Source: Rhodospirillales bacterium (lineage in GTDB: Bacteria > Pseudomonadota > Alphaproteobacteria > Micavibrionales > Micavibrionaceae). From it: a DNA stretch of 64,000 bases. The notes under the pieces are model-generated. The model saw nothing but the letters and a program-made list of their open reading frames with translations. It was not told the DNA's origin and did not search any database. This document shows positions 1 through 7,982 of this stretch, one piece after another. The stretch covers positions 626,548 to 690,547 of the forward strand of contig JACKIU010000002.1 of NCBI GenBank assembly GCA_020638295.1, in the 5' to 3' direction. The position numbers were made by a program, and so were the translations under genes. How positions within the stretch are numbered: position 1 is the first letter of the stretch; every line of letters starts with the position of its first letter.

Positions 1-880
1 GGCGTTGGCGCCGATGATCCTTTCTGGACCAATCTCGTCTTCAAAAGCATTTAGGTCGGCGAGGACGTCGCTTTCCGTCAAAGCCTCATACAGGGTTTGT
101 CTCAGGTTTGTTCGTTCCTGCTTTGGAATGGAAGAGCGCTTGAATCCGTTGGAGATGTCAACAACCACGCCATTCTCAGCTAAAAATGGAAGTACGTATT
201 TTCTTGCAAACTCTGCGTTTTTACTGAAGCTTTTGGTTGCCACAATCACGACCTGATTTTCAGGTTCGGCTTCTTTCATATCATCAAAAAATCTTTACGT
301 AGCGGGTGTTTCTGAGGTTTTTCTATATGCTTCTTCGTCTCCGTTTCTTTCCTGCACGTAAAGCGGTATGCGCAGGTGGTTGGTTAGAAGCGTGTGGATT
401 TCATCTTGCGTGAAATATTCTTTTGAATTTGAGCATTTACGGCGCTAAAAAGTTCGTTGCCGACGGCATTACCCATTTTCTTTAATTTATCAGCTAATTT
501 TCCGCGAGAAATAACGCGCTTCACCGTCTATAACTTCTGTTAAGTCTTCATCTTGCGCGATATCGGAAATTTCAGCAGGTGGGGGGACGTAATTGCCATT
601 GGCTTCAAACATGGCATCGGTTTCGCGTGTTGTTTTTGTAGAGGCCAGTTCAATATATTTCTGTTGTTTCAGGGCTTGTAGTGTTTTCAGAATCAGGACG
701 CGGGACGAGAGACACGCGCGCGCCGTTTTTCGCCACTTCAATAGCCGTGAAGACACCAACAGAGCCAGCGCCGATGATGGCAACGTTCACTTGTTGTCCG
801 TTTGTGCCATTTGCTGCGGCAAAAGCGCTCTTCGCGTCTTCTGGCACTGGAGATGTTTCTGTGTTGTCGCTTTCGCTCAT
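1..880 (-). pseudogene. Frameshifted ketopantoate reductase-like gene, 3' end outside window
   Basis: Reading begins at 880 with a nucleotide-binding Rossmann motif (VAIIGAGSVGVFTAIEV, about residues 33-49) typical of the PanE/ApbA fold. The frame then changes at least four times: near 660-700, near 515, near 430 and near 310. Concatenating the frames gives continuous protein-like sequence, including a segment (QVVIVATKSF ... VVVDISNGF) matching the end of the NADP-binding domain in ketopantoate reductases. The last frame is open to the left edge. No single frame gives a working enzyme, so it is decayed or carries sequencing indels. Substrate is unknown; an opine-type or other dehydrogenase of the same fold is possible. 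Confidence 0.6.
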
Positions 881-968
881 AATAAATTACTCAGACAATA
901 TAATATGCGACATTGAATAAAAACGTGAATTCTTCTCTGCCGCCATCGATGTTTATTTTTTGTGCGCA

Positions 969-1619
969 TTACTCTTCGAGGGGAGTCGCAACTTTCTCCC
1001 ACGCAATGTTAAACAAAATTCGAAAACTTTCTGCGCTGGGGCCATGCTTGACCTCGACGATCTCGACGGTTTCGTTGGCAAAATTCATAAAGCTCACAAA
1101 ATCACCATAGACGTAGATTTTTTGGTCCGGCAGCAGATTTTTTGGAAAGAATTTGTATTCTCCAAAGCCCTTTGCGAGTAGGTCTTTCGTTCCTTCTTCA
1201 ACGATCAGGCGCATGGTGAAGTTGTCTCGAATGGCTTGCATACGTTCAGCGTGTTGTTCATACCATTCTGAGCCAAGCATTGTTTTAAAGTATGGTGTTG
1301 CGGCGTTAAAAGTACAGAGTTCACCGCCAACATCACGCGCAGTGTGATAGACATTATCCAAAAATTCTTTAAAGCCTTCAATGCCACGGTATGTTTGTGA
1401 ATGAATACTGCGTTTTCTCAGCCCCGTGTCGCCGATAAATTCGATATCGGCGTGGTCGAAGGCGTTGCCGATTTTTTCCAGCGTTTTCGAGTTCGGCTGG
1501 TTTGTTCCGTTTTCAATGCGGGCGATGCCGGTTTGCGACAGGCCGGCCTTGTCGGCCAGGTCGTGCTGGTTCCATCCTAAAAGGGCTCGGGCGGCTCTGA
1601 TTTGTTCAATCGTCGGCAT
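969..1619 (-). CDS. XRE-family transcriptional regulator with C-terminal sensor-like domain
   Basis: 216-residue protein. Residues 3-60 form a Cro/CI-type helix-turn-helix (IRAARALLGWNQHDLADKAG ... GIARIENG). The remaining ~150 residues (TYRGIEGFKEFLDNVYHTAR ... YGDFVSFMNFANETVEIVEV) form a separate domain of unknown ligand, seen in single-copy regulators rather than phage repressors. The start at 1619 is preferred over 1652 because AGGA lies about 8 bases before it. The upstream region (1655-1830) carries repeated CTATA motifs that could be its own operators. The target is unknown. Confidence 0.75.
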   Translation of the reverse strand: MPTIEQIRAARALLGWNQHDLADKAGLSQTGIARIENGTNQPNSKTLEKIGNAFDHADIEFIGDTGLRKRSIHSQTYRGIEGFKEFLDNVYHTARDVGGELCTFNAATPYFKTMLGSEWYEQHAERMQAIRDNFTMRLIVEEGTKDLLAKGFGEYKFFPKNLLPDQKIYVYGDFVSFMNFANETVEIVEVKHGPSAESFRILFNIAWEKVATPLEE

Positions 1620-1661
1620 CGTCTTCCTATCCTTAATATGCGGGGTATCCACGCCTAATCT

Positions 1662-1830
1662 ATAATGATGCTTTGTCTATAGTCCCCTTTTATGGCTTTG
1701 TCCAGCCTTTTTTTCATATGTAAAACGGTTTTTGTTATAAATTTTTCATTTTCCTGCACTTTCTATAACTTTTTTATTGACAGGCCCTTTTGCATGCTAT
1801 AAATAGGGTACAAAGCTGACATTCTATATA
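1662..1830. promoter_or_regulatory. Repeated CTATA motifs upstream of the XRE gene
   Basis: At least five copies of a (T/G)CTATA core occur in about 165 bases, near 1661, 1674, 1761, 1796 and 1822, in the intergenic region between the XRE gene and the next plus-strand transcription unit. They may be operator half-sites, but AT-rich chance similarity cannot be excluded. Confidence 0.3.
1777..1803 (+). promoter_or_regulatory. Sigma70-type promoter
   Basis: TTGACA at 1777-1782 and TATAAA at 1798-1803, spacer 15 (16 if ATAAAT is the -10). It would start a transcript near 1810 that meets the terminator at 1903-1940. Confidence 0.5.
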
Positions 1831-1940
1831 TGGATCTTAGGTTTCTCTCCTGAATATATGTGGAGGTCACGCTTTTGAATCCCCACACACGTAAACTCTC
1901 TCGTCGGTCAGTTTCCCCAAACTGACCGACCTTTTCTTTT
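1810..1940 (+). ncRNA. Candidate small RNA (about 130 nt)
   Basis: The stretch between the promoter at 1777-1803 and a strong intrinsic terminator at 1903-1940 contains no convincing reading frame. It includes a possible small hairpin (CTCC ... GGAG around 1846-1865). I see no resemblance to 6S, 4.5S or tmRNA. It could instead be a short leader of the gene at 1983. Confidence 0.4.
1903..1940 (+). terminator. Rho-independent terminator
   Basis: Perfect 12-bp stem GTCGGTCAGTTT / AAACTGACCGAC (1903-1914, 1919-1930) with a CCCC loop, followed by a T-rich tract (CTTTTCTTTTTG). Confidence 0.8.
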
Positions 1941-1982
1941 TGTTTGCGCAGAGCTATGATCTCCGTGGGACCGAAAGGATTG

Positions 1983-2357
1983 ATGATGCGGGTTTTTCTG
2001 TTTTTTGTTCTTACTGTGCTGGCTGTGTCTGGTGCGGTCTCGGTGCAAGCGGCAGACGATTCGCCTGTGCAGTTTTTTGAGGCGCTGGGCGATGTGCCGC
2101 TGATGCCGGGACTGGTTGAACGAACGGATGGGGCTGTGAGCTTTGATAAACCGGGGGGGCGGATTGTCGAATCGGTGGCGGATTTGAACGCGGTGCCGGT
2201 TGATGATGTGGCGGCGTATTATGCGTCTGCGCTTCCTCAGTTTGGCTGGCTGCCGACGGCGCAAGATACCTATATCCGGCAGGGGGAGCGTTTGGAACTG
2301 CTCTTTGAAACCGATTCGGGCGGGCCTGTTTTGCGGATCAGTATTCACCCTCAATAA
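1983..2357 (+). CDS. Exported hypothetical protein
   Basis: 124 residues. The N-terminus is a classic signal peptide: MMR followed by a hydrophobic core (VFLFFVLTVLAVSGAVS) and a VQAADD cleavage region. The mature part is acidic and has no recognised domain. The start at 1983 (or the adjacent ATG at 1986) is chosen because AAAGGA lies just upstream and because a start at 1944 would bury the signal peptide. It precedes rpsT by about 180 bases and may be transcribed separately, since rpsT has its own promoter. Confidence 0.65.
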   Translation: MMRVFLFFVLTVLAVSGAVSVQAADDSPVQFFEALGDVPLMPGLVERTDGAVSFDKPGGRIVESVADLNAVPVDDVAAYYASALPQFGWLPTAQDTYIRQGERLELLFETDSGGPVLRISIHPQ

Positions 2358-2406
2358 GGGTTTTTATGCTCTTTGTTTTGCGTGGTAGAAAAAATGCATC
2401 ATTTCC

Positions 2407-2436
2407 TTGACAAGCAGGGTGTGTGCAGCGTATACC
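2407..2436 (+). promoter_or_regulatory. rpsT promoter
   Basis: TTGACA at 2407-2412, 18-base spacer, TATACC at 2431-2436, about 100 bases upstream of the rpsT start. The leader between is unannotated and could mediate S20 autoregulation. Confidence 0.55.
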
Positions 2437-2533
2437 TCACCGATCTTGTGGATAACATGCGGTGTTCGGGCCTCGAAACAGGTGGGTAGCCGGGCAGTTG
2501 CTAGAGAAGAAATTAGGAATATAAGGTTTAACA

Positions 2534-2806
2534 ATGGCAAACCATAAATCTTCAAAGAAAAGAATTCGCCGGAACGCAAATCGCACCGTGATCAATGGCG
2601 CGCGCATGAGTCGTATCCGTACCTTCATTAAAAAGGTTGAACTGGCACTGGGCGCCGGTGATGCAAAACAGGCTGAAACGGCGTTGAAAAATGCCCAGCC
2701 GGAAATCAGCCGCGGGGTCTCCAAGGGGATTTTGCACAAGAATACGGCTGCGCGTAAAATTTCCAGACTAACTTCTCGTATTAAGGCGCTTAAGAACGCG
2801 GCTTAA
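2534..2806 (+). CDS. rpsT: 30S ribosomal protein S20
   Basis: 90 residues, the normal length for S20, which binds 16S rRNA early in 30S assembly. The start (MANHKSSKKRIRRNANRT) and the end (KNTAARKISRLTSRIKALK) are family hallmarks, with very high Lys/Arg content. A single start is clear, with AAGG upstream. Position immediately upstream of dnaA is the common alphaproteobacterial arrangement. Confidence 0.97.
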   Translation: MANHKSSKKRIRRNANRTVINGARMSRIRTFIKKVELALGAGDAKQAETALKNAQPEISRGVSKGILHKNTAARKISRLTSRIKALKNAA

Positions 2807-3359
2807 TGCAGACCGAAAACGCGAAAGATTAGTAGCGTTTCTTTAACTAAGCATTTGACATTTATGAATTGTTTTAAAGTCCTCGAGATGAAAATCTGGA
2901 GGGCTTTCCTGTGTCTAAAATCAAAAGAATAAAAAAATTTCTTTTTTTGATTTTCGTGTTTTGTTCTTATTGCATCCACATATTTTTTTAGTGTAGGCTC
3001 ATTTTCATCGGGACAAATGAGGGGCCGAACCGCCTTAAAAAAGTTTTTATCACGTGCTCGTATTTGGGGCTGTGGTTTGGGTGCGATTGTGTGCCGATTG
3101 TAGAAGTTTACCCTTCTTTTTTGTAAAGAAGGATTGGGGATAGAGGCCACGGAGCCGGTGTGTAACGAGGATTGTTGCACGAGGGTTTTCGGGTAGGTTC
3201 AAAGCTCAGAATTTTAAAATTTAATAACGAATCGCAAGTCGGTGCCGAGGACCTTATCCGGTTTTCGCCAACCCTTTCTTGCGGCCTTAATTCAGGCTTT
3301 TTCGTGATTGGATAAAGTAGTTTTTAAGCACAGCCTTTAACAAATGGAGAGATAAGGAA
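2807..3359 (+). other. rpsT-dnaA intergenic region
   Basis: 553 bases without a supported gene. It holds an AT-rich inverted repeat at about 2916-2955 (AAAATCAAAAGAA ... TTTTTTTGATTTT) that may end rpsT transcription, and a hairpin CCTTCTTT/AAAGAAGG at 3112-3132. I searched for TTATNCACA DnaA boxes: only degenerate matches occur (for example near 2971 and 3257), so there is no good evidence that the origin lies here. The last 100 bases should contain the dnaA promoter, which I cannot place. Confidence 0.5.
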
Positions 3360-4793
3360 ATGTCAGAAATGGGTGGAAAATCCGTTGCCCTTGTTCGGGG
3401 GAATGCTGAGTATCGGGATGCGTCCTTAGAGCCGAGCGTTGAAGTCATGAAGCTCTGGAAGAAGGTGCATAATGATATGCGTTCTGAATTCGGTGAAGCG
3501 ATTTTCCGCAGCTGGTTGAAGCCTCTCACTCTCCAGGCTTTTTACCACGGCACGATGGAAGTTTCAGTTCCGACCCGCTTTATGCGCGACTGGATCCAGA
3601 ATCACTATGCTGAGCGCATTTTGGCAATGTGTGTCGAGGCCAGTGAAGGATTTGAAGAAGGCATTAAGCGTTTGCAGATTGTTGTTGTGCAAAACGCGAT
3701 CATCGATGACGAGCCGGAAACGCAAGGTCTATCCAAAGCCAACCAGAATAAAAAGATCGATATTTCCGAAGTCTCTTCACCGCTGGATGAGCGTTTTACG
3801 TTTGAAACGTTTGTTGTCGGCAAGCCCAATGCGCTGGCCCATGCGGCCGCGCGCCGGGTGGTGGAAAGTCTGACGATTCCTTTTAATCCGCTGTTTATCT
3901 ACGGCGGGGTTGGTCTGGGCAAAACCCACCTGATGCATGCCATTGCGCATGCGATTGAAGAGCAAAATCCTGAAAAAACCGTAATGTATCTGTCGGCTGA
4001 GAAATTCATGTATCAGTTCGTCAAAGCCTTGCGCAGTGATTCGACGATGGCGTTTAAAGAGCAATTCCGCAGCGTTGATGTGTTGATGATTGACGATATC
4101 CAGTTTATCGCCGGTAAAGAATCCACACAGGAAGAATTCTTCCATACGTTTAATGCGCTGGTTGACCAGAACAAGCAGATCATTATTTCCGCCGATAAAG
4201 CGCCGAGCGATCTTTCGGGGCTGGATGAGCGTTTGCGTTCACGCTTGGCTTGGGGCCTGGTGGCCGATATCCACCCGACGACCTATGATTTGCGTCTGGG
4301 GATTTTGCAAACCAAACGCGCGCAGCTTGGGGCCGATGTGCCGGACAGCGTTCTCGAATTTCTGGCGCTGAAAGTGACCAGCAACATTCGTGAACTTGAA
4401 GGGGCGCTGAACCGTATTGTTGCACATGCCGATGTAACGAAGGCGGAAGTAACGCTGGAAACAACACAGGAAGTGTTGCAAGATTTGCTCCGTGCGCATG
4501 ATCGCCGCATCACGATTGATGAAATTCAGCGCAAAGTGGCTGAGCATTACAACCTGCGGATGGCCGATATGCACTCGGCGCGCCGGGCTCGTAATGTCGC
4601 GCGTCCGCGTCAGGTGGCGATGTATCTGGCCAAGATGCTGACCGCGCGGTCTTTGCCGGAAATCGGCCGCAAGTTCGGCGGGCGTGACCACACCACCGTG
4701 ATGCATGCGGTGCGCAAAGTGGAAGAACTGATCGAGGAAGATGCACAGATAGCACAGGATGTCGATGTCGTGCGCCGCGCCCTCACCGGCTGA
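3360..4793 (+). CDS. dnaA: Chromosomal replication initiator protein DnaA
   Basis: 477 residues. DnaA binds DnaA boxes at the origin, oligomerises with ATP and loads the helicase. Visible features: N-terminal domain I (LWKKVHNDMRSEFGEAIFRSW), Walker A GGVGLGKTH at about residue 182, Walker B VLMIDDIQF at about 240, sensor motifs in the AAA+ core, and the C-terminal helix-turn-helix with the DnaA signature (GRKFGGRDHTTVMHAV, about 435-450). Domain II is short. GGAGAG precedes the ATG. A strong terminator follows at 4825. Confidence 0.98.
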   Translation: MSEMGGKSVALVRGNAEYRDASLEPSVEVMKLWKKVHNDMRSEFGEAIFRSWLKPLTLQAFYHGTMEVSVPTRFMRDWIQNHYAERILAMCVEASEGFEEGIKRLQIVVVQNAIIDDEPETQGLSKANQNKKIDISEVSSPLDERFTFETFVVGKPNALAHAAARRVVESLTIPFNPLFIYGGVGLGKTHLMHAIAHAIEEQNPEKTVMYLSAEKFMYQFVKALRSDSTMAFKEQFRSVDVLMIDDIQFIAGKESTQEEFFHTFNALVDQNKQIIISADKAPSDLSGLDERLRSRLAWGLVADIHPTTYDLRLGILQTKRAQLGADVPDSVLEFLALKVTSNIRELEGALNRIVAHADVTKAEVTLETTQEVLQDLLRAHDRRITIDEIQRKVAEHYNLRMADMHSARRARNVARPRQVAMYLAKMLTARSLPEIGRKFGGRDHTTVMHAVRKVEELIEEDAQIAQDVDVVRRALTG

Positions 4794-4824
4794 TACGCTT
4801 GATGGTAAATAGTGTGGGGCTAAG

Positions 4825-4857
4825 AAAAGCGCGAGGGGTATTTTCGCGCTTTTTTAT
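4825..4857. terminator. Bidirectional intrinsic terminator between dnaA and the sensor kinase
   Basis: Stem AAAAGCGCGA (4825-4834) / TCGCGCTTTT (4844-4853), 9-base loop, with T-rich sequence on the plus side and A-rich on the other. It separates two convergent genes. Confidence 0.8.
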
Positions 4858-6203
4858 TTTAAAAAACTTACAATCACACGGGTTCCGATTTCTGCCTGAT
4901 CGACAACTACCTCTGCTTTGTGCAGATCAGCGATTTTTTTGACGATTGAGAGCCCAATGCCGATACCTTCCTGCTTTGTACCTGAAATCCGGTAAAAACG
5001 TTCGAAAATTTTTGTACGTAAATGTTCAGGAATTCCTGATCCTTCATCGTCCAGAATAAATTCCACCCGTTCTTTCAAATCATGAAAACGTATATGGATA
5101 TTTGATTTTTCAGGGCTGTAGCGCACCGCATTGTCCAAAAGGTTCTTAATTAAGATTTCAAGCGAAGTTGCATCTCCTTTTACGATTGCATCTTGCTCAG
5201 GCACGTGAAGTTTTATGTTTTTGGCTTTTATGGCTGGTCTTATGGCATTCATCGCTGATTTGACGAGTTTGAGCAGACTTACATCGGACATGACGAACGT
5301 TTTCTCACTCTCAGGCTCCAATCTGGCCAAAAACAACAGCTGTGAAACGAGATGAGTGGCACGGTTTACGCCCCGGACAACATTTTGCAGCTGTTTTTTT
5401 TGTTTCACACGGTCTTTTTCACGGATGGCGACCTGTGCTTGCATTTTCAGCGCAGCCAAAGGTGTGCGCAGTTCGTGCGCAGCATGGTTTGTAAATTGTT
5501 TCTCTGCGTCAAAGGACTCTTTAAGCCTGTCGAACAGCTTATTGACAGAGTACACAACCGGCTTCAATTCTTTAGGAACTGCATGCTCTTCAATCGGGCT
5601 GAGGTCGTTATAATGGCGTTGACCTATCGCTCCTGCCACAGCTTTAAGCGGTCTTAAACCATGGCCGACTGCAAACCATACAATAACGGCTATGAAGAGC
5701 ATTTGTGCTGCCATGTGTACCAGAACAACTTCTGAAAAAGGGTGAAGAAAGAAATCTTCAATGTCATGATGTGCCATGACGATAACATCGGTTTTTTTCT
5801 TACCTGGAACAGAAATAAATAAAGCACGCCAACTGTTATTGTTTAATTCCACATCGCTAAAACCTTCTTGAAGGTTGAGTCGATAATCTGGGGCTGTTAA
5901 CGACTGAAGCAACAGTTTATCGCCCTTCCAGATTTGATACCGTATATTCAAATTGTTTTTGTCTTCCCGCAAAAATCGATAAATATCTTCAGGAATTTTG
6001 GCTTCGTATTCGTGGATTTTATCAAGATTGATTTCAAGCAACGAATACGCAACCTGTGCTATTTGAGTATCCAAAAGTTTTCTCATCTCGGCGCGAATAG
6101 TGACATACGCGGACACAGTGACCATCCCCCAAACCACAAGAATTAAGCCGAGAAGGAGAACAAGAAGGCGTTTTTTAAGAGAAGGCGTTTGAAAAAACTG
6201 CAT
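4854..6203 (-). CDS. Two-component sensor histidine kinase (QseC/PmrB type)
   Basis: 449 residues. A first membrane helix (RLLVLLLGLILVVWGMVTV, about 12-30), a periplasmic sensor region to about 160 and a second helix (AAQMLFIAVIVWFAVG) are followed by a HAMP-like linker. The H-box is AAHELRTPLAAL with the phosphorylated His at 243. The ATPase domain has an N-box (LLDNAVRYSP), G1 (DDEGSGIP), F (FERFYR) and G2 (GIGIGLSIV), so it should be active. It starts 2 bases after the response regulator stop, so the pair is translationally coupled. The signal is unknown. Confidence 0.9.
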   Translation of the reverse strand: MQFFQTPSLKKRLLVLLLGLILVVWGMVTVSAYVTIRAEMRKLLDTQIAQVAYSLLEINLDKIHEYEAKIPEDIYRFLREDKNNLNIRYQIWKGDKLLLQSLTAPDYRLNLQEGFSDVELNNNSWRALFISVPGKKKTDVIVMAHHDIEDFFLHPFSEVVLVHMAAQMLFIAVIVWFAVGHGLRPLKAVAGAIGQRHYNDLSPIEEHAVPKELKPVVYSVNKLFDRLKESFDAEKQFTNHAAHELRTPLAALKMQAQVAIREKDRVKQKKQLQNVVRGVNRATHLVSQLLFLARLEPESEKTFVMSDVSLLKLVKSAMNAIRPAIKAKNIKLHVPEQDAIVKGDATSLEILIKNLLDNAVRYSPEKSNIHIRFHDLKERVEFILDDEGSGIPEHLRTKIFERFYRISGTKQEGIGIGLSIVKKIADLHKAEVVVDQAEIGTRVIVSFLK

Positions 6204-6205
6204 GG

Positions 6206-6874
6206 CTATTTTCGCTTTTCTTCAATCATATACCCCACGCCACGAATGGTTTTAATGGTGTCTTTGCCTAATTTTTTGCGTATTCGGTGCATATGCACCT
6301 CAATGGCATTGCTCTCTATCTCATGATCCCAACTGTAGAGCATTTCTTGCAGTTTTTCCTTTTGGACAATCTTACCGACTTTCTCAATGAGGTGTTGCAA
6401 GATACGAAACTCTTTTGGGCCAAGATCAATCAAAAGATTGTTATGCCATGCTTTCAAAGAACCAGGATCAAGCCGTAAATCTCCGCACACAATACCTGAC
6501 GCAATTGATGCACGATCTTTCCGGCGGCTGATAGCTCGAATACGGGCATAAAGCTCATCCAGATCGAAAGGTTTGACCAGATAATCATCGGCTCCCGTAT
6601 CAAGTCCTGTAATTTTATCACTAAGCGCATCCCGTGCAGTCATAATCACTACAGGCACACCGTTTCTCTGTCCGCGTAATTCTTTTAACAGACTTGTACC
6701 CTCACCATCGGGAAGGCCGATATCTAAAAGAACTATATCGTAGTCATAAGAAGTCAGTGCGGCCTTTGCGGTTTCTATTTCGGTAGCCCAGTCTACGGCG
6801 TAGGCTTCTTGCTCCAGCCCTGCTTTGGTGGCTTCTCCAAACATCTCATCATCTTCCACCAGAAGTATTCTCAT
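6206..6874 (-). CDS. OmpR/PhoB-family response regulator (QseB/PmrA-like)
   Basis: 222 residues from MRILLVEDDE. The receiver domain has acidic pocket E7/D8/D9, phosphoacceptor D51 (IVLLDIGLPD) and the KPFD lysine. The C-terminal winged helix (EIESNAIEVHMHRIRKKLG ... IRGVGYMIEE) is typical of the OmpR family. The start at 6874 is chosen over 6913 because AGGAG lies 7 bases upstream and the receiver begins there. First gene of an operon with the kinase. The 16-bp repeat at 6961 lies in its promoter region. Confidence 0.92.
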   Translation of the reverse strand: MRILLVEDDEMFGEATKAGLEQEAYAVDWATEIETAKAALTSYDYDIVLLDIGLPDGEGTSLLKELRGQRNGVPVVIMTARDALSDKITGLDTGADDYLVKPFDLDELYARIRAISRRKDRASIASGIVCGDLRLDPGSLKAWHNNLLIDLGPKEFRILQHLIEKVGKIVQKEKLQEMLYSWDHEIESNAIEVHMHRIRKKLGKDTIKTIRGVGYMIEEKRK

Positions 6875-6960
6875 ATTAATGCTCCTGACCATGCATACGC
6901 TCTTTAAACACACTACACCACTTATCTTACAAGAAAATGACTATTGGAAATATGGATGTA

Positions 6961-6976
6961 AGGTTCATGTCATATT
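6961..6976 (+). promoter_or_regulatory. 16-bp repeat, copy 1: candidate response-regulator operator
   Basis: AGGTTCATGTCATATT, in the divergent promoter region between the regulator gene and the exported protein at 7100. An identical copy is at 7494-7509. OmpR-type regulators bind such short repeats, so autoregulation and control of the 7100 gene are plausible. Confidence 0.4.
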
Positions 6977-7099
6977 TTCGGTTTAAGATGAATATTTGTA
7001 AGACGCTTTTTCCCTTGGCAGTGTTTGTCCTGCCGGAAGAGGGCATACGAAAGCTCCACCGCAGGTGGAGCGTTTAACAACTTTTTTCAGGAGAAACAC

Positions 7100-7438
7100 A
7101 TGAAAAAAACACTTTTAATGTCTGCAGCATTGGCTGCTTTGGTGCTTGGCGCACCCCTCACTTCTCATGCTGAAGATGCAGTAATTTCTGAAGATGCGGC
7201 AACAGAAAGCGTTCAATCCTTTGAAGAAGAAATCATGGTCAAAGAATTAACACTGAAAGACGGTACGAAAGTGCTCGTCAAAGGTGAAGATGTCTTTGTT
7301 ATCGATGCCTATGGCGCAGAAACCCCGGCCCTCGATGGGGTTCACGTATTAGAAGATGATACGTCCGTGACAACAAAAGACGGTAAAATCGTTCATCCTG
7401 AAGAGTCCGTTACTGAAGAGTTGGGTTCCGAAGAATAA
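7100..7438 (+). CDS. Small acidic exported protein
   Basis: 112 residues. It has a clear Sec signal peptide (KKTLLMSAALAALVLGAPL, cleavage after SHA) and an acidic mature domain ending in GSEE. A central stretch (KELTLKDGTKVLVKGEDVFV ... SVTTKDGKIV) looks like a small beta-rich domain; I do not recognise a family. AGGAG is 6 bases upstream of the ATG. It is divergent from the two-component operon and probably one of its targets, by analogy with PmrAB/QseBC systems controlling adjacent small periplasmic proteins. A terminator follows at 7458. Confidence 0.7.
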   Translation: MKKTLLMSAALAALVLGAPLTSHAEDAVISEDAATESVQSFEEEIMVKELTLKDGTKVLVKGEDVFVIDAYGAETPALDGVHVLEDDTSVTTKDGKIVHPEESVTEELGSEE

Positions 7439-7457
7439 AGACGGTACGGCTAACAAT

Positions 7458-7488
7458 AAAACCCCGGACCCAAAATCCGGGGTTTTTT
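7458..7488 (+). terminator. Rho-independent terminator
   Basis: Perfect 11-bp stem AAAACCCCGGA / TCCGGGGTTTT (7458-7468, 7476-7486) followed by T residues; ends the 7100-7438 gene. Confidence 0.85.
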
Positions 7489-7493
7489 GTGTC

Positions 7494-7509
7494 AGGTTCA
7501 TGTCATATT
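7494..7509 (+). repeat. 16-bp repeat, copy 2
   Basis: Identical to 6961-6976 (AGGTTCATGTCATATT). This copy lies just past the terminator and just before the IS481-type remnant, so the remnant may have separated it from a former target gene. Confidence 0.45.
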
Positions 7510-7529
7510 CTCAATTCCCGGCCTCTTCC

Positions 7530-7738
7530 TTAGGTGTTTAGTCCCGCGTTGTGGAGGAATCATGTATAAGGAGATTCCAACCAAGGAGGCATTATGGAAC
7601 AGATATTGCACGGAAGCGCCCGCACGACGGCGGTCAAAGGCCTCACACCCTACGAATATGTTTGCAAAATATGGACAAAAAAACCCGAACGGTTTAACGT
7701 CAAACCTCTCCTCCACAACGTGGGACTAAACACCCTAA
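7530..7738. mobile_element. IS481-family deletion derivative (about 209 bp)
   Basis: Imperfect inverted repeats of about 29 bp bound the element: left 7530-7558 (TTAGGTGTTTAGTCCCGCG ...) and right 7709-7738, whose complement reads TTAGGGTGTTTAGTCCCACG. Between them is only the C-terminal end of an IS481-type transposase. It is therefore an internally deleted, non-autonomous copy, similar in form to a MITE. Confidence 0.7.
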
Positions 7739-7761
7739 ACCGGATTGATTATCTATTTTAA
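7594..7761 (+). pseudogene. IS481-family transposase, C-terminal remnant
   Basis: 55 codons with the conserved tail of IS481 transposases: GLTPYEYVCKIWTKKPERF, then a proline/asparagine-rich end close to HNVGLNT. The DDE catalytic core is absent. The reading frame runs through the right inverted repeat and stops 23 bases outside it, as is common in this family. An ATG at 7594 follows AAGGAGG, so a short peptide could be made, but it would be non-functional. Confidence 0.7.
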
Positions 7762-7803
7762 GTTACCAATGCCAAATATTTTCAATTCTCTGAAAAGAAA
7801 GGC

Positions 7804-7833
7804 TTGATTTCTATAGCTTTTCTCCATTATAAA
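7804..7833 (+). promoter_or_regulatory. Putative tRNA-Glu promoter
   Basis: TTGATT at 7804-7809, spacer 18, TATAAA at 7828-7833, about 30 bases before the tRNA. Confidence 0.5.
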
Positions 7834-7863
7834 GCATCCAGTCTTTTCGGACATATCTAGTGC

Positions 7864-7939
7864 GTCCCGTTCGTCTAGAGGCCTAGGACACCGCCCTTTC
7901 ACGGCGGCAACACGGGTTCGAATCCCGTACGGGACGCCA
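7864..7939 (+). tRNA. tRNA-Glu (anticodon TTC)
   Basis: Acceptor GTCCCGT (7864-7870) pairs with ACGGGAC (7929-7935). The anticodon arm CCGCC-CTTTCAC-GGCGG carries TTC, and the T arm is ACGGG-TTCGAAT-CCCGT. Discriminator G is at 7936 and CCA is encoded (7937-7939). The 3' half is the integration site of the adjacent island. Confidence 0.97.
7896..7939 (+). repeat. attL: 44-bp direct repeat in tRNA-Glu
   Basis: The anticodon loop to the CCA end is repeated exactly at 29656-29699 in the same orientation. This is the classic footprint of tyrosine-integrase insertion into a tRNA 3' end, with the intact tRNA kept at this end. Confidence 0.9.
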
Positions 7940-7982
7940 ATTAAATCAAATACTTACAGATTTTATAATTTGTCATAGACCG

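Noticed and set aside
1810..1940. 6S RNA, 4.5S RNA or tmRNA
   Set aside because: Neither the conserved SRP loop, nor the long 6S stem with central bubble, nor a tRNA-like end is present.
2807..3359. Chromosomal origin (oriC) upstream of dnaA
   Set aside because: Only degenerate DnaA-box-like sequences and no cluster; many alphaproteobacteria have the origin elsewhere. The region is AT-rich but that alone is weak.
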